A stretch of 64,000 nucleotides of DNA from CAYOZN01 sp964408455 (GCA_964408455.1 CAYOZN010000030.1:3542-67541); one strand, 5' to 3'. Numbered from the stretch's first letter, positions 26,737 through 36,481 are shown. Notes: a model not told the origin generated them from the sequence alone. Numbers and translations: made by a program.

Positions 26737-27405
26737 TCAAGGCCTGGCAGCGGTGCGATCGGGCGATTCGGCGGCGGGTGCCGCAGTTGCGGCACGCTGC
26801 TCCTTTCGAATCTGCTCGCGGGCGCTCATCAGCGCCTCGTAGTACGGCGTGCCCAGTTCGCGTTCCTCCGGCGATGTCTTCTGCATCAGCCATTCCTGGA
26901 AGGTCACACCGCCGGTGAAGTCGCGCGCGAAGGCCTTGCCGATCTCGCGCATGAATCCGGACTGCGACTCCATGCGGGCGAAGCGATCGCGGATGAACTT
27001 GCCCTTTTCGCCGGGGTCCTTCAGTGTGGCGTATTGCTTTGCGTCGGTGAGGAAGCCGCGCTTGAGGTGCTTGAAGATGACATCCACGAATCTGCCGCGC
27101 GCGTCTTCATCCAGCGAGACCAGGTGATCCTGAAGGGCAGTTGCATGACTGCCGCTCACCAGATGGGCGTGCCATTTCTTGAGAAACTCTTCCTGCTCGA
27201 TCTGCGGCAGCCGGCTGAGGCCCCTGTCGTCGCAGACGTAGGCCACGACGTCGGCGGGCGCCGCCGATTCGATAACCGGCCGGTTGGGCGTCACCGCAAT
27301 GACGTAGCCGATCCAGCCGCCGAGGACGAGGAGCCCGGCGAGCGCGCCCCAGACGGCGGCCGAGCGGTTCTTGCGTACAACCTGCTTCATGTCTTCTGCT
27401 GTCAT
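26737..27405 (-). CDS. Single-pass membrane protein of unknown function
   Basis: 222 residues. A basic cytoplasmic N-terminus (MKQVVRKNR) is followed by a transmembrane segment at about 18-38. A mostly helical outer domain follows, with EQEEFLKKWHAHLVSG, FVDVIFKHLKRGFL and TFQEWLMQKTSPEERE. The C-terminus is Ala-rich. It precedes a prepilin-like gene and another anchored protein on the same strand. No family recognised. Confidence 0.65.
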   Translation of the reverse strand: MTAEDMKQVVRKNRSAAVWGALAGLLVLGGWIGYVIAVTPNRPVIESAAPADVVAYVCDDRGLSRLPQIEQEEFLKKWHAHLVSGSHATALQDHLVSLDEDARGRFVDVIFKHLKRGFLTDAKQYATLKDPGEKGKFIRDRFARMESQSGFMREIGKAFARDFTGGVTFQEWLMQKTSPEERELGTPYYEALMSAREQIRKEQRAATAAPAAESPDRTAARP

Positions 27406-27490
27406 TGCTTCTCACTTTCGGGCGAAATCAACGCGAGTGTTGGCTGGTTGCTGGTGATCCGTATCATCGCCGGGTTACGGCAGGGCCGTC

Positions 27491-28171
27491 TCACTCCAAC
27501 TGCGGCCGCCTGGGCCGGCTGGTGCGGGCCTGCAAATCCGCAAAGAGGGTGTTGATCGCCCCACCGCCATCGCCCTCGTGGAACGGCTGGAAATCGGTGA
27601 GGAGCCACTGGTCGGCGCGGCCCTGGCCCATGCCGGCCGCCTTGGTCAGGGGCTCTTCTCCGACGCGATGGCCGGCGCGAAGTTCGCCCCACCACCATTC
27701 GTAGCTCGAGCCTTCGGTTTCGTGCCACGTCGTGGAAGATGAAAACTCCTTTCGCAGCGGATCGTCATCTTCAAGTTCGCGCACGTCGCCCGGACATCGA
27801 AATGCGTGCGGATCGTCACCCAGGTGCGGGGCCAGCACGGCAGGCAACAGCGGCCAGCCTTTGCCGGAGGTATTCTGCGTGCTGCGCAACTTTGCGGCAT
27901 AGGGCCAGCGCTGATCGCTGGACTTGAGATACGCGTCGAGAGCGCGGCCGATGCTGGTCAGGTTCGCAAGGCAACGCTGGCGCTGACCGGCAACTCGGGA
28001 TGCCGACAGGGCGGGAATCAGGAGCCAGGCGGCGAGGCCGAGCACGGCGATGGCAACAAAGACTTCAAAGCGCGTGATGCCGCGCCGGCGGCGCCGAACA
28101 GCGCGTGCCGAGTCAGGCGATAACACGATCTGGTCGAAACGAATATCGATGACGGTGTCTACCGGGCCCAT
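27491..28171 (-). CDS. Prepilin-like (type II secretion pseudopilin) protein
   Basis: 226 residues. RRRRRGITRFEVFVAIAVLGLAAWLLIPAL at about 25-54 is a prepilin signal: basic residues, the G of the peptidase site, and Glu at +5 of the mature protein. The usual FTLLEL is changed to ITRFEV. The C-terminal domain has CLANLTSIGRALDAYL, FRCPGD and an ADLQA end, like planctomycete general secretion pseudopilins. It is probably exported and assembled or anchored in the envelope. Confidence 0.7.
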   Translation of the reverse strand: MGPVDTVIDIRFDQIVLSPDSARAVRRRRRGITRFEVFVAIAVLGLAAWLLIPALSASRVAGQRQRCLANLTSIGRALDAYLKSSDQRWPYAAKLRSTQNTSGKGWPLLPAVLAPHLGDDPHAFRCPGDVRELEDDDPLRKEFSSSTTWHETEGSSYEWWWGELRAGHRVGEEPLTKAAGMGQGRADQWLLTDFQPFHEGDGGGAINTLFADLQARTSRPRRPQLE

Positions 28172-28231
28172 TCAAAACTTTGCGTCAACGGGTGTACACG
28201 CCGCACACCATGCGCGAGTCACTGAAACGCA

Positions 28232-28272
28232 AACGGGCTCCCCACCCTTTGTTCACGGTGAAGAAGCCCGTT
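28232..28272 (-). terminator. Possible terminator hairpin
   Basis: AACGGGCT (28232-28239) pairs with AGCCCGTT (28265-28272), between the stop of the gene at 28350-28991 and the prepilin gene. The T-rich tail is weak, so efficiency is uncertain. Confidence 0.35.
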
Positions 28273-28349
28273 CACTCATTCGACAAGCCTAGGACCAGCG
28301 CCGCCACGCGTCAAGCGAATCAAGCCCGCCGCACGGACTGCGGGGCGGG

Positions 28350-28991
28350 TCAGTTTGCGTCTGAAGTCTTGTTGGCGACGGTAATTGGGGCGATTGTGCC
28401 GTCGGCGCCCGGTGTCCAGACGCGGATGTCCGTGATTTCGGAATGTACCTCGGCAATGCCTTCCCGGCCCCAGAAGCAGATTGGAATCCGCCGGGTCGCC
28501 CCCGGCATCAATGGACCGCGCCATTCGTCGTCGATCTGAAGCGGCGTCGCGCCAAGGGTCGCATCCTCGACGACGGGATCGCCGTCGCTATTGATGCCGA
28601 CCACGCGTATGCCCAGCAGCGAAACGACTTCGTCGCCATTGTTCGTGATTTCGACGACCGCACGCGAGTAACCCCGCGGGCTCTTTTCGATTACGCGGGC
28701 GCTGGTGTCGATATGGGCGAGATAATCCGGCCTGCGAACATCCTGTAGTGCATCGGCGAGCGCCGGCGGCAGGGCCTGGCGGAATTCAGGCAGAGACCGC
28801 ACCAGCTCCGTTACCATGCCGGACAGGCTGTCGGTCTTGCCGTCGATGATGCGCATGCCGTACGCCACGACACCAAAGCCTCCCGCCAGCGCGGTAACCA
28901 GGATGGCGGTGATGCAAAGGATGGTGATCGAAAGAAACGACAGGCGCTTGCGGACGACTGGGACTGGCGCGTGATCGCGATGGCCGTACAT
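28350..28991 (-). CDS. Membrane-anchored protein with beta-rich outer domain
   Basis: 213 residues from ATG 28991. The N-terminus is cytoplasmic (MYGHRDHAPVPVVRKR), with a transmembrane segment at about 20-43. The outer region has a helical stalk (SLSGMVTELVRSLPEFRQALPPAL), then a beta-sandwich-like part (RAVVEITNNGDEVVSLLGIRVVGIN, GATRRIPICFW, VHSEITDIRVW). It resembles domains that describe tissue-like or surface interactions but matches no family I can name. It is divergent from fliM. Confidence 0.65.
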   Translation of the reverse strand: MYGHRDHAPVPVVRKRLSFLSITILCITAILVTALAGGFGVVAYGMRIIDGKTDSLSGMVTELVRSLPEFRQALPPALADALQDVRRPDYLAHIDTSARVIEKSPRGYSRAVVEITNNGDEVVSLLGIRVVGINSDGDPVVEDATLGATPLQIDDEWRGPLMPGATRRIPICFWGREGIAEVHSEITDIRVWTPGADGTIAPITVANKTSDAN

Positions 28992-29227
28992 GGCGGAATA
29001 CCTCCGAAGGCTGAGAAACAAGGCGAAATGCCGGATCTGCATTTCGCGGCAGTTCCGGCATGTATTGGGGATGATGGGCGGAATATTCCAGATGCTTGAC
29101 CGCGCCCGCGACTCCCTTCGCGCCCATGGGCGTCTCAAGGCAGTGTCGCGGGTTGTCCGATAAACTGGCTGTTCCGGCGCGTGCGACGCGCAACTCCTGC
29201 CGGAATGCCTCGTTACGACGTATCCAC

Positions 29228-30232
29228 ATGGCAGATATCCTCGACCAAAGCGAAGTGGACGCACTGCTGAACGCGGTGACGGCCGGCGAATTCGACGACG
29301 GGCCGCGGCGCGGCCGCGATCCGCGCGGGAACGATGGCCGCGACGTCAGCATTTACGACTTCAAGCGGCCGGAGCGGGTCAGCAAGGACCAGATGCGCTC
29401 GCTGCAAAGCATCCACGAGGGGTTCGCCCGCAATTTCGGCGCGTCGCTGTCGGGCTTCCTGCGGACCATCGTCGAGATCCGCGTGGCGACAACGGAACAA
29501 CTGACGTATAGCGAGTTCATCCACTCGCTGCCGACGCCAACGTTCTTCACGCTGTTGTCGGGCGCACCGCTGGATGGGCAGATGTGCCTTGAGATCAGCC
29601 CGCTGATCGTGTTTCCCATCGTGGATCGACTGCTGGGAGGGACAAACGAAGAAATCTTCATACCTCAGCGCCCGCTCACGGGCATCGAGCTGCGCCTGCT
29701 GAGCCGGATTCTGGATCGAGCGCTGGTGAACCTGTCGGAGGCGTGGACCGACCTGGTGAAGGTGCAGTTCGCCGTGACCGGAACGGAGAGTAATCCGCAC
29801 CTGGTGCAGATCGTCGCGCCCAACGAAGTGGTGGTCGTGATCGGCTTCGAGATCAAGATCGGTGCGCGGGCCGGGACGATGAGCGTGTGCATTCCCTTCA
29901 ACGTCATCGAGCCGGTCATCGGCAAGCTGGGCACGCAAAGCTGGCTGGCCTATGCCCGGCGCGGGACGGACCCCAGCCAGGAGGCGTCGGTCGCGCGCAA
30001 ATTGCGGCTGGCGACGGTTCAGGCGGTTGCTTATCTCGGGGAGACGCGCATCACGGTGGGCGATCTGTTGTCGCTGGCCCCGGGGGACATCATCAAGCTG
30101 GATAAGCTGGTGGAGCGGGACTTCGTCCTTCAGGTGCAGGGGCGCAATAAGTTCGCGGGGCGGCTGGGCAAGCTGCGGGGCAATCGGGCGCTTCAGATCA
30201 CGCGCAAGGCGGAGCCGGACGAGTTTCTCTGA
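29228..30232 (+). CDS. fliM: Flagellar motor switch protein FliM
   Basis: 334 residues from ATG 29228; upstream in-frame ATGs extend into non-conserved sequence. The N-terminus DILDQSEVDALLNAV is the CheY-P-binding motif. The middle is CheC-like (FARNFGASLSGFLRT, TYSEFIHSLPTPTFF, EISPLIVFPIVDRLLGG). The C-terminus is the SpoA/FliN-like domain (LGETRITVGDLLSLAPGDIIKLDK). FliM sits in the cytoplasmic C-ring and sets rotation direction. No other flagellar gene lies in the window, so the gene is isolated from its usual cluster. Confidence 0.95.
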   Translation: MADILDQSEVDALLNAVTAGEFDDGPRRGRDPRGNDGRDVSIYDFKRPERVSKDQMRSLQSIHEGFARNFGASLSGFLRTIVEIRVATTEQLTYSEFIHSLPTPTFFTLLSGAPLDGQMCLEISPLIVFPIVDRLLGGTNEEIFIPQRPLTGIELRLLSRILDRALVNLSEAWTDLVKVQFAVTGTESNPHLVQIVAPNEVVVVIGFEIKIGARAGTMSVCIPFNVIEPVIGKLGTQSWLAYARRGTDPSQEASVARKLRLATVQAVAYLGETRITVGDLLSLAPGDIIKLDKLVERDFVLQVQGRNKFAGRLGKLRGNRALQITRKAEPDEFL

Positions 30233-30299
30233 TTGTATTTGAAAGCGACGGTGCTCGAGGTGACGTCCCCGCGAGGACAGCCCGGCTCCGAGTGGACGC

Positions 30300-31430
30300 T
30301 CACGGAATTTCACCGATGGCGGCCTGAAGCACCTTCCGCACGCGCGGGTTCCGCGCATCTTCCAGCCGGCGGCCGAGAAAATCTCGATATGGCCCCCAGG
30401 CGCCATCCGGCGGCGGGGACAGGTTGACGAGTGCCTTTTGTGCGGCACTATCGAGAGCTTCCGGCCATTCGGGCAGACACTCGACGATCCACTCGGCCGT
30501 CCAGTTACGGGCGACGCCGCACCGGGCCACGGCGATGAGGCTGGCGGCGCGGAGTTCGTCCGACGCGGCATCGTCCTCGACCAGGCGCTTCAAGGGGCCG
30601 CGCATCGCCGGGCAGGGCACGACGCTCAACACGCGGGCGACCGTCAGTCGAACCAGCGGATCGGGATCGTCGAGCAAGGGGGCCAGCATGTCGTGATCAA
30701 ACTTTGCCTCGGACTTTCCGCAGGTGGCCAAAGCCCGCACGGCCAGCCGCCTGCGGACGGGAGACGAGTCCGCCAGCGCGGAAACGAAGTCTTCCGGTCG
30801 AAGCGGCTCCCAATTTTTTGCGGGCGGCGACTTGTCGGCCCAGCGGGTCCGGATGCGATCGATCTCCTGCCACCAGGCGTAGGGCGGCAGGAATTCGATG
30901 ACGGTCGGATCGCCGTGGCGGCCAAAGTACCACTTGATGTAGGCAGGCTGGTAGAACATGCGGGTGAGCAGGCCGCCCACGGGATCGCCGTGCCATGTGT
31001 CGTAATCGTCGCTCACGCTCCAGAGAAAGATGGGGAAGACGCGCTGATCGCCGAAGCGTGCAAGCAGCTTGCAGGCGGTCAGGCGGACGGCGTGCTCCTC
31101 GACGTCGTAAATGACGGCATCGGCAAGGACCTGAAAATAGCGGTCTCGCGCGATGAAGTTGCGTGCGTGTACGCGCTGCGCCGATGACAGGCTGCCGCGC
31201 CAGGCGTGCCACGCGCGGAAGCCCTCGATGTGGCGTTCGGGATCGCCCGAGTCGAGATCAGCGAGAATGTCGGCCGGCGGCGGCAGAAGCTGTTCCGCCG
31301 GGGCGGAGGCCGGCATAGAGGACGGGCCCTGCGCGCGTGCGGCGTTGATGGCGCTGTGCAGGTGCAGAACCGCCAGGAGGAGTACGGCGGCGAGACGCGG
31401 CCGCAGGGAATGGTGCCTTGCGTATGGCAT
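30300..31430 (-). CDS. Exported HEAT-repeat-like protein
   Basis: 376 residues from ATG 31430, preceded by GGAGGAAT. The signal peptide ends INAARA (about 29). The rest is helical: RLTACKLLARFGDQRVFPIFL, RRLAVRALATCGKSEAKFDH, LLDDPDPLVRLTVARVLSV and LRAASLIAVARCG show the HEAT pattern of paired helices with a central D/P-D. A Trp-rich stretch (YIKWYFGRHG, YAWWQEIDRI) interrupts the repeats. It is probably a periplasmic scaffold. Function unknown. Confidence 0.75.
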   Translation of the reverse strand: MPYARHHSLRPRLAAVLLLAVLHLHSAINAARAQGPSSMPASAPAEQLLPPPADILADLDSGDPERHIEGFRAWHAWRGSLSSAQRVHARNFIARDRYFQVLADAVIYDVEEHAVRLTACKLLARFGDQRVFPIFLWSVSDDYDTWHGDPVGGLLTRMFYQPAYIKWYFGRHGDPTVIEFLPPYAWWQEIDRIRTRWADKSPPAKNWEPLRPEDFVSALADSSPVRRRLAVRALATCGKSEAKFDHDMLAPLLDDPDPLVRLTVARVLSVVPCPAMRGPLKRLVEDDAASDELRAASLIAVARCGVARNWTAEWIVECLPEWPEALDSAAQKALVNLSPPPDGAWGPYRDFLGRRLEDARNPRVRKVLQAAIGEIP

Positions 31431-31495
31431 ATTCCTCCGCTTCAGGGCAGCCGGACCAGGCTGCTCGCTTTGCCGCCCGTCGATGTCAGTCGATG

Positions 31496-32896
31496 TCAAC
31501 TGGCCGGCTCGGTCATCGAGCGGGGCTCGAGCAGCTTCTTGAGTTCGGCTTCGGGCAACACCTTTTCGTCGAGGGCGACCTGCCGAACGGTCCTGCCGCT
31601 GGCAAAGGCCTTCTTGGCAATTTCGGCCGCCTTGTCGTAGCCGATGACCGGGGCGAGCGAGGTGCACATGGCGAGGCTCTGCTCGACCAGTTGCTCGGCG
31701 CGCTGCACGTCGGCCTCCAGACCCTTAACGCAGCGTTCGGCAAAGATGTTCGCGCCGCTGGAAAGAATGCGCACGGCTTCGAGAAAGTTGTGGGCCATCA
31801 CCGGCATGCCGACGTGCAGATCGAAGTTGCCCAGCGTCGAGGCGGCGTGGACGACGGCCGCATCGGCGCCGACGACCTGCGCGACGCACTGCATCAGCAT
31901 TTCGGCCATGACGGGGTTCACCTTGCCGGGCATGATGCTGCTGCCGGGCTGAGTGGCGGGAAGCCTGATCTCGCCAATGCCGCAGCGCGGGCCGGAGCCA
32001 AGATGACGAATGTCGTTGGCGATCTTGAGCAGGCTGACGGCGATCGTGCGCATCAGTCCGGATGCCTCGACGAATCCATCCTTGGCGTGCTGGGCCTCGA
32101 AGTGGTTGGCGGCCTCGACGAATTCGATGCCGGTGGTCTTCGTCAGGTGCTGCACGACGAGGCCGGCGAAGCGTGCGTGGGTGTTGATGCCGGTGCCGAC
32201 CGCAGTGCCGCCGATGGGTAGCTCGCGCAGGGCGCGGATGGCCTTCTGGGCGCGCATGACGCCGAGGCGGGCCTGGGCCGCGAATCCGCTGAATTCCTGC
32301 CCGAGGCGAATGGGCGTGGCATCCTGAAGATGGGTGCGCCCGATCTTCACGATGTTGTCGAATGCCTTCGCCTTGTCATCAAGGGCGGCGGCGAGCCTTT
32401 CCAGGGCGGGAACCAGCTCGGCCGCCAGCGCATCGGCCGCGGAGACGTGCATGGCCGTCGGGATCACGTCGTTCGAACTCTGCGACTGATTGACGTGATC
32501 GTTCGGATGGACGAAGTCCTTGGCCCCGATCTCGCGGCCAGCGAGCTGTGCCGCACGGTTGGCAATGACTTCGTTGGCATTCATGTTGGTGCTGGTGCCG
32601 GAGCCGGTCTGGAAGATATCGAGGACGAAGTGATCGTCGAGCCTGCCATCGATCACTTCCTGGGCGGCCTTGATGATCCACTCGGTTTTGTCCCTCGGCA
32701 CGATGTTGAGCTGGGCGTTGGCGTGGGCGGCGGCCTGCTTGATCAGGCCCATGGCGCGAATGAAGCGGCGGCCGAAGCGGTAGCCCGAGACGGGGAAGTT
32801 CTCCACGGCACGCTGTGTGGAGGCGCCCCAGAGGGCATGGGCGGGCACGTTCATCGGGCCCATCGAGTCTTTTTCGACGCGGGTTTCCTGTGGCAT
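31496..32896 (-). CDS. fumC: Fumarate hydratase, class II
   Basis: 466 residues, the standard length. It converts fumarate to malate in the TCA cycle without an iron-sulfur cluster. The N-terminus shows DSMGPMNVPAHALWGASTQRAVENF. The active-site regions are GSGTSTNMNANEVIANRA, HPNDHVNQSQSSNDVIPTAMH and the superfamily signature GSSIMPGKVNPVMAE. The last signature and the SxxMNxNEV segment distinguish fumarase C from aspartase and argininosuccinate lyase. It appears to be monocistronic. Confidence 0.95.
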   Translation of the reverse strand: MPQETRVEKDSMGPMNVPAHALWGASTQRAVENFPVSGYRFGRRFIRAMGLIKQAAAHANAQLNIVPRDKTEWIIKAAQEVIDGRLDDHFVLDIFQTGSGTSTNMNANEVIANRAAQLAGREIGAKDFVHPNDHVNQSQSSNDVIPTAMHVSAADALAAELVPALERLAAALDDKAKAFDNIVKIGRTHLQDATPIRLGQEFSGFAAQARLGVMRAQKAIRALRELPIGGTAVGTGINTHARFAGLVVQHLTKTTGIEFVEAANHFEAQHAKDGFVEASGLMRTIAVSLLKIANDIRHLGSGPRCGIGEIRLPATQPGSSIMPGKVNPVMAEMLMQCVAQVVGADAAVVHAASTLGNFDLHVGMPVMAHNFLEAVRILSSGANIFAERCVKGLEADVQRAEQLVEQSLAMCTSLAPVIGYDKAAEIAKKAFASGRTVRQVALDEKVLPEAELKKLLEPRSMTEPAS

Positions 32897-33076
32897 GGTG
32901 CGAAGTCCTTAATCTGGCGGGGAGGCGAGCGGCTCGCGGCACGACCGGTGCTGCACCGCGCGCGGATCGTCGCATTTCTGCCACGACAGGATAGACGGCG
33001 GCGAACCGATCTGCCAGCCGAACTGGCACGGATTGGGAGGTTTGGGGAAGAATGGTGGGCGGACCTGGCGGGCCGA

Positions 33077-33739
33077 TCAGGCGGCGTTGCGACGCCGGCG
33101 AATCAAGGGAAGACCGGCGAGCAGAAGGGCCAGCGTCGAAGGCTCGGGGATGGGGACGAGCTCGAAAACGCCGGGCTCAATCGTGTTCGGGAAGAAGTTA
33201 ACCAGGTCGGCGGTGAAGCGGTTGTAATGCTGGAGGCCGGCGCCCACCTGGTACTCGCCAAAGCCATCGGCAGAGGCGACTTCAAAATGAAGCACGAAGC
33301 GGGCAACGATGTCGCCGGCAGTCGGCGTGATCGCTTCGGGGACGGAAACGAAGTCGGAGAAGCGAAACTCCGTGCCCGCCATCTGGGTCGAGGCGTTCTG
33401 ATGGCCGGTGGGGACGTTTTGGATCCAGTAATCCGGGGCGAGCGTGGCCGTGTTTTCCGTTTCAAACTCATCCAGCGTGAAGGCGGCAGGAGTGCCCGCC
33501 AGGAGCTTCTGGATGAGCATTTGGGCGGAGAAGAGATCGTAATTTCCGGCATCGCCGCCGAGAGACTGGAAGCGCAGATTGAACGAGACAGTGCCCTTGG
33601 CGTCATTCAAGGACTGCTGGATGTAGCTGACGTTGAGGTCTTCGACCGTCAGATCGGCGGCATGGGCAGGCGCGGACAGGGCGCAGGCGACAAATGCCGC
33701 GGCCGCAATCAGGCCAGAGTTTCTGCGAACGATGCCCAT
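33077..33739 (-). CDS. PEP-CTERM sorting domain protein
   Basis: 220 residues with an N-terminal signal peptide ending APAHA and a classical C-terminal PEP-CTERM tail, VPIPEPSTLALLLAGLPLIRRRR: the PEP motif, a hydrophobic stretch and a basic end. Such proteins are cleaved and sorted by exosortase, often into extracellular matrix; no exosortase gene is in this window. The middle is beta-rich (GTVSFNLRFQSLGG, IVARFVLHFEVA). Ligand unknown. A good promoter lies upstream. Confidence 0.85.
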   Translation of the reverse strand: MGIVRRNSGLIAAAAFVACALSAPAHAADLTVEDLNVSYIQQSLNDAKGTVSFNLRFQSLGGDAGNYDLFSAQMLIQKLLAGTPAAFTLDEFETENTATLAPDYWIQNVPTGHQNASTQMAGTEFRFSDFVSVPEAITPTAGDIVARFVLHFEVASADGFGEYQVGAGLQHYNRFTADLVNFFPNTIEPGVFELVPIPEPSTLALLLAGLPLIRRRRNAA

Positions 33740-33796
33740 TGGCTTCGTGTCCCATCCGGGGCAACCGTGTCGCCCCCCCTGCTATGCTGACCCTCT

Positions 33797-33825
33797 ATTC
33801 CACACGCGATGCACGTCAAAGTCAA
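33797..33825 (-). promoter_or_regulatory. Promoter candidate of the PEP-CTERM gene
   Basis: On the minus strand, TTGACT (33825-33820) is followed after exactly 17 bases by TGGAAT (33802-33797), 58 bases before the ATG. Matches are 5 of 6 to the -35 and 4 of 6 to the -10 consensus. Confidence 0.5.
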
Positions 33826-33904
33826 TCTTCCGAACCGCAGCCAGGGATTTCCGGAGCGGTCCAAAGGCCGAAAACAGCGGTACCCGGAGCCTGTCTCCAG
33901 GGCT

Positions 33905-36481
33905 TTAGGGGCAGACGCCGGCCCCGTGCATATCGATCGCGCCGGTCTCAATGGCCTGAATTACCTGGGCGTCCAGGGCGTCGACAAAGCCATCGCAGTT
34001 GACGTCGGCTGCCTCGATCAAATCCGGGTCCGTGATATCGCCATCCTCGATGTCATTCACGATCTGTCGGTCGGCGGCGTCGGTGCAGCCGTCGCCATCG
34101 ACATCGCCCAGTACGCGCACGTCGACGGTAAACGTCGCCACGCCCGAGTTGCCGGCCTGGTCGCCGGTAATCTGCAACTGAATCGTGTACAGGGCGCCGC
34201 TGGGAGACCAGGCGGGCCGGGCCGGCGGACGATAGGTTGCCTGGCCCATGCCGTCGTCGGTGATTTCGGTGAAAGCGGCGCCGGGCACATCGACCGGCGG
34301 GATGGTGGACCATGTGAAGGTGTACGAGGTGTTGTTCTCCGGATCGTCGACGATCGAGCCGGTGAAGGCGATCTCGCACGCAGTGCCGCCGGCGGCAAGG
34401 TGTTCATAGACCCAGTCGCGATCGGCCGATGCGGATACCGTGATCGGCTCGGGCGGCGTGTCGCAGACGACATCCTGGCAGAGGGTGTTCGCGCCCTGTG
34501 GCGTGCCGCCGGCGAGGGCGCACGCTTCGAGCGTCGCTTCGACGCAGGTGTCATCGTTCAGGCAGCAGGCCTGCGTCTCGCATGCGTCGCCGATGTTGTC
34601 GCCGTCCGCGTCTTCCTGTCCGGCATTCGGCACGTTGGGGCAGTTGTCGCAAGCATCGCCGATGCCGTCGTCGTCGTCATCTTCCTGCCCGGCATTGGCA
34701 AGGTCCGGGCAATTGTCCTGCGATTCGCAGACGGTATCGCCATCCGCGTCGTTAGCAGCATCCTGAGGGCAGGGATCGCAGGCGTCGATGAGGCCGTCAA
34801 CGTCGGAGTCGAGCTGACAGGCGTCGGGCGTGCCGTTCTGATCGCAGTCACCCGAGTCCCCGCAGGCAGTGCCGAGGCCGAGCGGAACACCACCGCCGTT
34901 CTCGCACGAGGAGACCGGCAGATCGAGACAACCCAGGTCCTCGCCGAAGCAGCATGCCTGCGTGTCGCACGCATCGCCGATGCCATTCTGATTGGTGTCG
35001 GTCTGGTCGGGATTGAAGATAGCCATGCAGTTGTCGCAATCGTCGCCCACACCGTCGCCATCGCCATCGGACTGACCGGCGTTCGCAATATCGGGGCAGT
35101 TGTCGACACCTTCGCAGACGCCATCGCCATCGGCATCGTTGCCGACATCAAGCGGGCAGACATCGCATTCGTCGCCAAGGCCGTCCGTGTCGGTGTCGGT
35201 CTGGGCGGCATTTGAGATGTCCGGACAATTGTCGGCGTCGCCGCAGAGGCCATCGCCGTCGGCATCGTTCGCCGCGTCGAGCGGGCACGGGTCGCATGCA
35301 TCTCCCGCGCCGTCCTGATCGAGGTCGACCTGGCCGGCGTTGGCGACGCCGGGGCAGTTATCGAGATTGCCGCAGACGCCGTCGCCGTCCGCGTCGTTGG
35401 CGGCATCGTTGGCACACGTATCGCAGGAATCGATCAGGCCGTCGTCGTCCGCATCGGGCTGGCAGACATCCGGGACGTTGTTGTTGTCGCAGTCTGCGGC
35501 GCCTTCGGCAATGTCGCACGAATCGGGAATGTTGTTGCCGTCGCAATCGGCGGCGCCGTCGGCGATGTCGCAGGCATCCGGAATGCCATTGCTATTGCAG
35601 TCCGCCGCGCCGGCCGCGATTTCGTCCGCATCGGCGACGCCGTCGCCATCGCAGTCGTCGATCGCGCCATTGGTGTTGGTGTTGGTGTTGGCGTTCGTAT
35701 TGGTGTTGCCGTTGCCGTTTCCGTTCGAATTCGGAATGGGCTCGGGGGCCGGCTGACCGAGGAACGACAGGAGGAGTTGGAGGAAGAAGAAGAACAGCAG
35801 GAGGGCCAGCAGCACGGCCATGATCGACGCGGCATAGGCCCAGATGAGGGCAACGACGACGAAGATTTCGGCAAAGGGAAACGGCAGAGAAGCGTCGGAC
35901 TTGTCGAGGGGGACATTGCCAGACGTGCTGCCGCCGGCCTGGTTCTGCGGGCCGGAGGCCTGGGCTGCGTCAAACTGCGTGGCCATCTCCAGAAGCTGGC
36001 CATTGGCGGCGACGAATGGATTCTCCGCCGACTCAATGTCGGCAGCGCTCTGCCAGTCCGTCGGACGCTTCCATTCGAGGCCGTTATGCGTGCGGACCTT
36101 CACGATTTCCTTGCGGTCATTCAGTGTGAACGCAGCGGAATTGCCCTGCCGCGTGAATGACACCCCGGTCAGGACGGCATCCCTTCCATCGCCGGCGTAG
36201 GATGCCTCGATGGCGCGGTCAGCCGCGGGAAATATGAAACGTGCCGTGCGGAGATTCAGATCGATCTCCACGGCGGAAGCCATGCCGAACGCAGAGCCCT
36301 GAAGCGACTGATTCAGCGGATGATCGGGCCCCAGGGGAATGAGAAGCTTGCCATCGAGCGTGGGCAGCGGACCCGCCTGACCTGCGCAGCCGCCCAGCCA
36401 GACATTGATATTGAGGGTCAACAGAATGCAGAGGATGGCCTTGGCCTGAAAGGTCAATCGCACCAGCGTGCGGCGTTGCAT
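33905..36481 (-). CDS. Thrombospondin type 3 repeat / dockerin lipoprotein
   Basis: 858 residues, with GGAGGAAG before ATG 36481. A lipoprotein signal ends WLGGC (about 32). After a ~170-residue domain there are two adjacent hydrophobic segments (about 202-245), then an (NG)n/(NT)n linker. Residues about 275-690 are tandem calcium-binding thrombospondin type 3 units (DADGDGVCGNLDNCPGVANAGQ and similar). Two Cys-rich ACC...C modules interrupt or follow them (QACCFGEDLGC, QACCLNDDTC), like those in the genes at 41.6 and 45.0 kb. An Ig-like domain and a dockerin pair (GDVDGDGCTDAADRQ, ADVNCDGFVDALDAQ) end the protein. It is a surface, calcium-stabilised stalk protein; partner unknown. Confidence 0.85.
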   Translation of the reverse strand: MQRRTLVRLTFQAKAILCILLTLNINVWLGGCAGQAGPLPTLDGKLLIPLGPDHPLNQSLQGSAFGMASAVEIDLNLRTARFIFPAADRAIEASYAGDGRDAVLTGVSFTRQGNSAAFTLNDRKEIVKVRTHNGLEWKRPTDWQSAADIESAENPFVAANGQLLEMATQFDAAQASGPQNQAGGSTSGNVPLDKSDASLPFPFAEIFVVVALIWAYAASIMAVLLALLLFFFFLQLLLSFLGQPAPEPIPNSNGNGNGNTNTNANTNTNTNGAIDDCDGDGVADADEIAAGAADCNSNGIPDACDIADGAADCDGNNIPDSCDIAEGAADCDNNNVPDVCQPDADDDGLIDSCDTCANDAANDADGDGVCGNLDNCPGVANAGQVDLDQDGAGDACDPCPLDAANDADGDGLCGDADNCPDISNAAQTDTDTDGLGDECDVCPLDVGNDADGDGVCEGVDNCPDIANAGQSDGDGDGVGDDCDNCMAIFNPDQTDTNQNGIGDACDTQACCFGEDLGCLDLPVSSCENGGGVPLGLGTACGDSGDCDQNGTPDACQLDSDVDGLIDACDPCPQDAANDADGDTVCESQDNCPDLANAGQEDDDDDGIGDACDNCPNVPNAGQEDADGDNIGDACETQACCLNDDTCVEATLEACALAGGTPQGANTLCQDVVCDTPPEPITVSASADRDWVYEHLAAGGTACEIAFTGSIVDDPENNTSYTFTWSTIPPVDVPGAAFTEITDDGMGQATYRPPARPAWSPSGALYTIQLQITGDQAGNSGVATFTVDVRVLGDVDGDGCTDAADRQIVNDIEDGDITDPDLIEAADVNCDGFVDALDAQVIQAIETGAIDMHGAGVCP

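Noticed and set aside
33740..33830. A third copy of the conserved leader hairpin (GTGTGGAATAGAGGG before the PEP-CTERM gene)
   Set aside because: The left arm looks similar, but the TCCACGCC right arm is missing and the distance to TTGACT differs, so it is better read as an ordinary -10 region.
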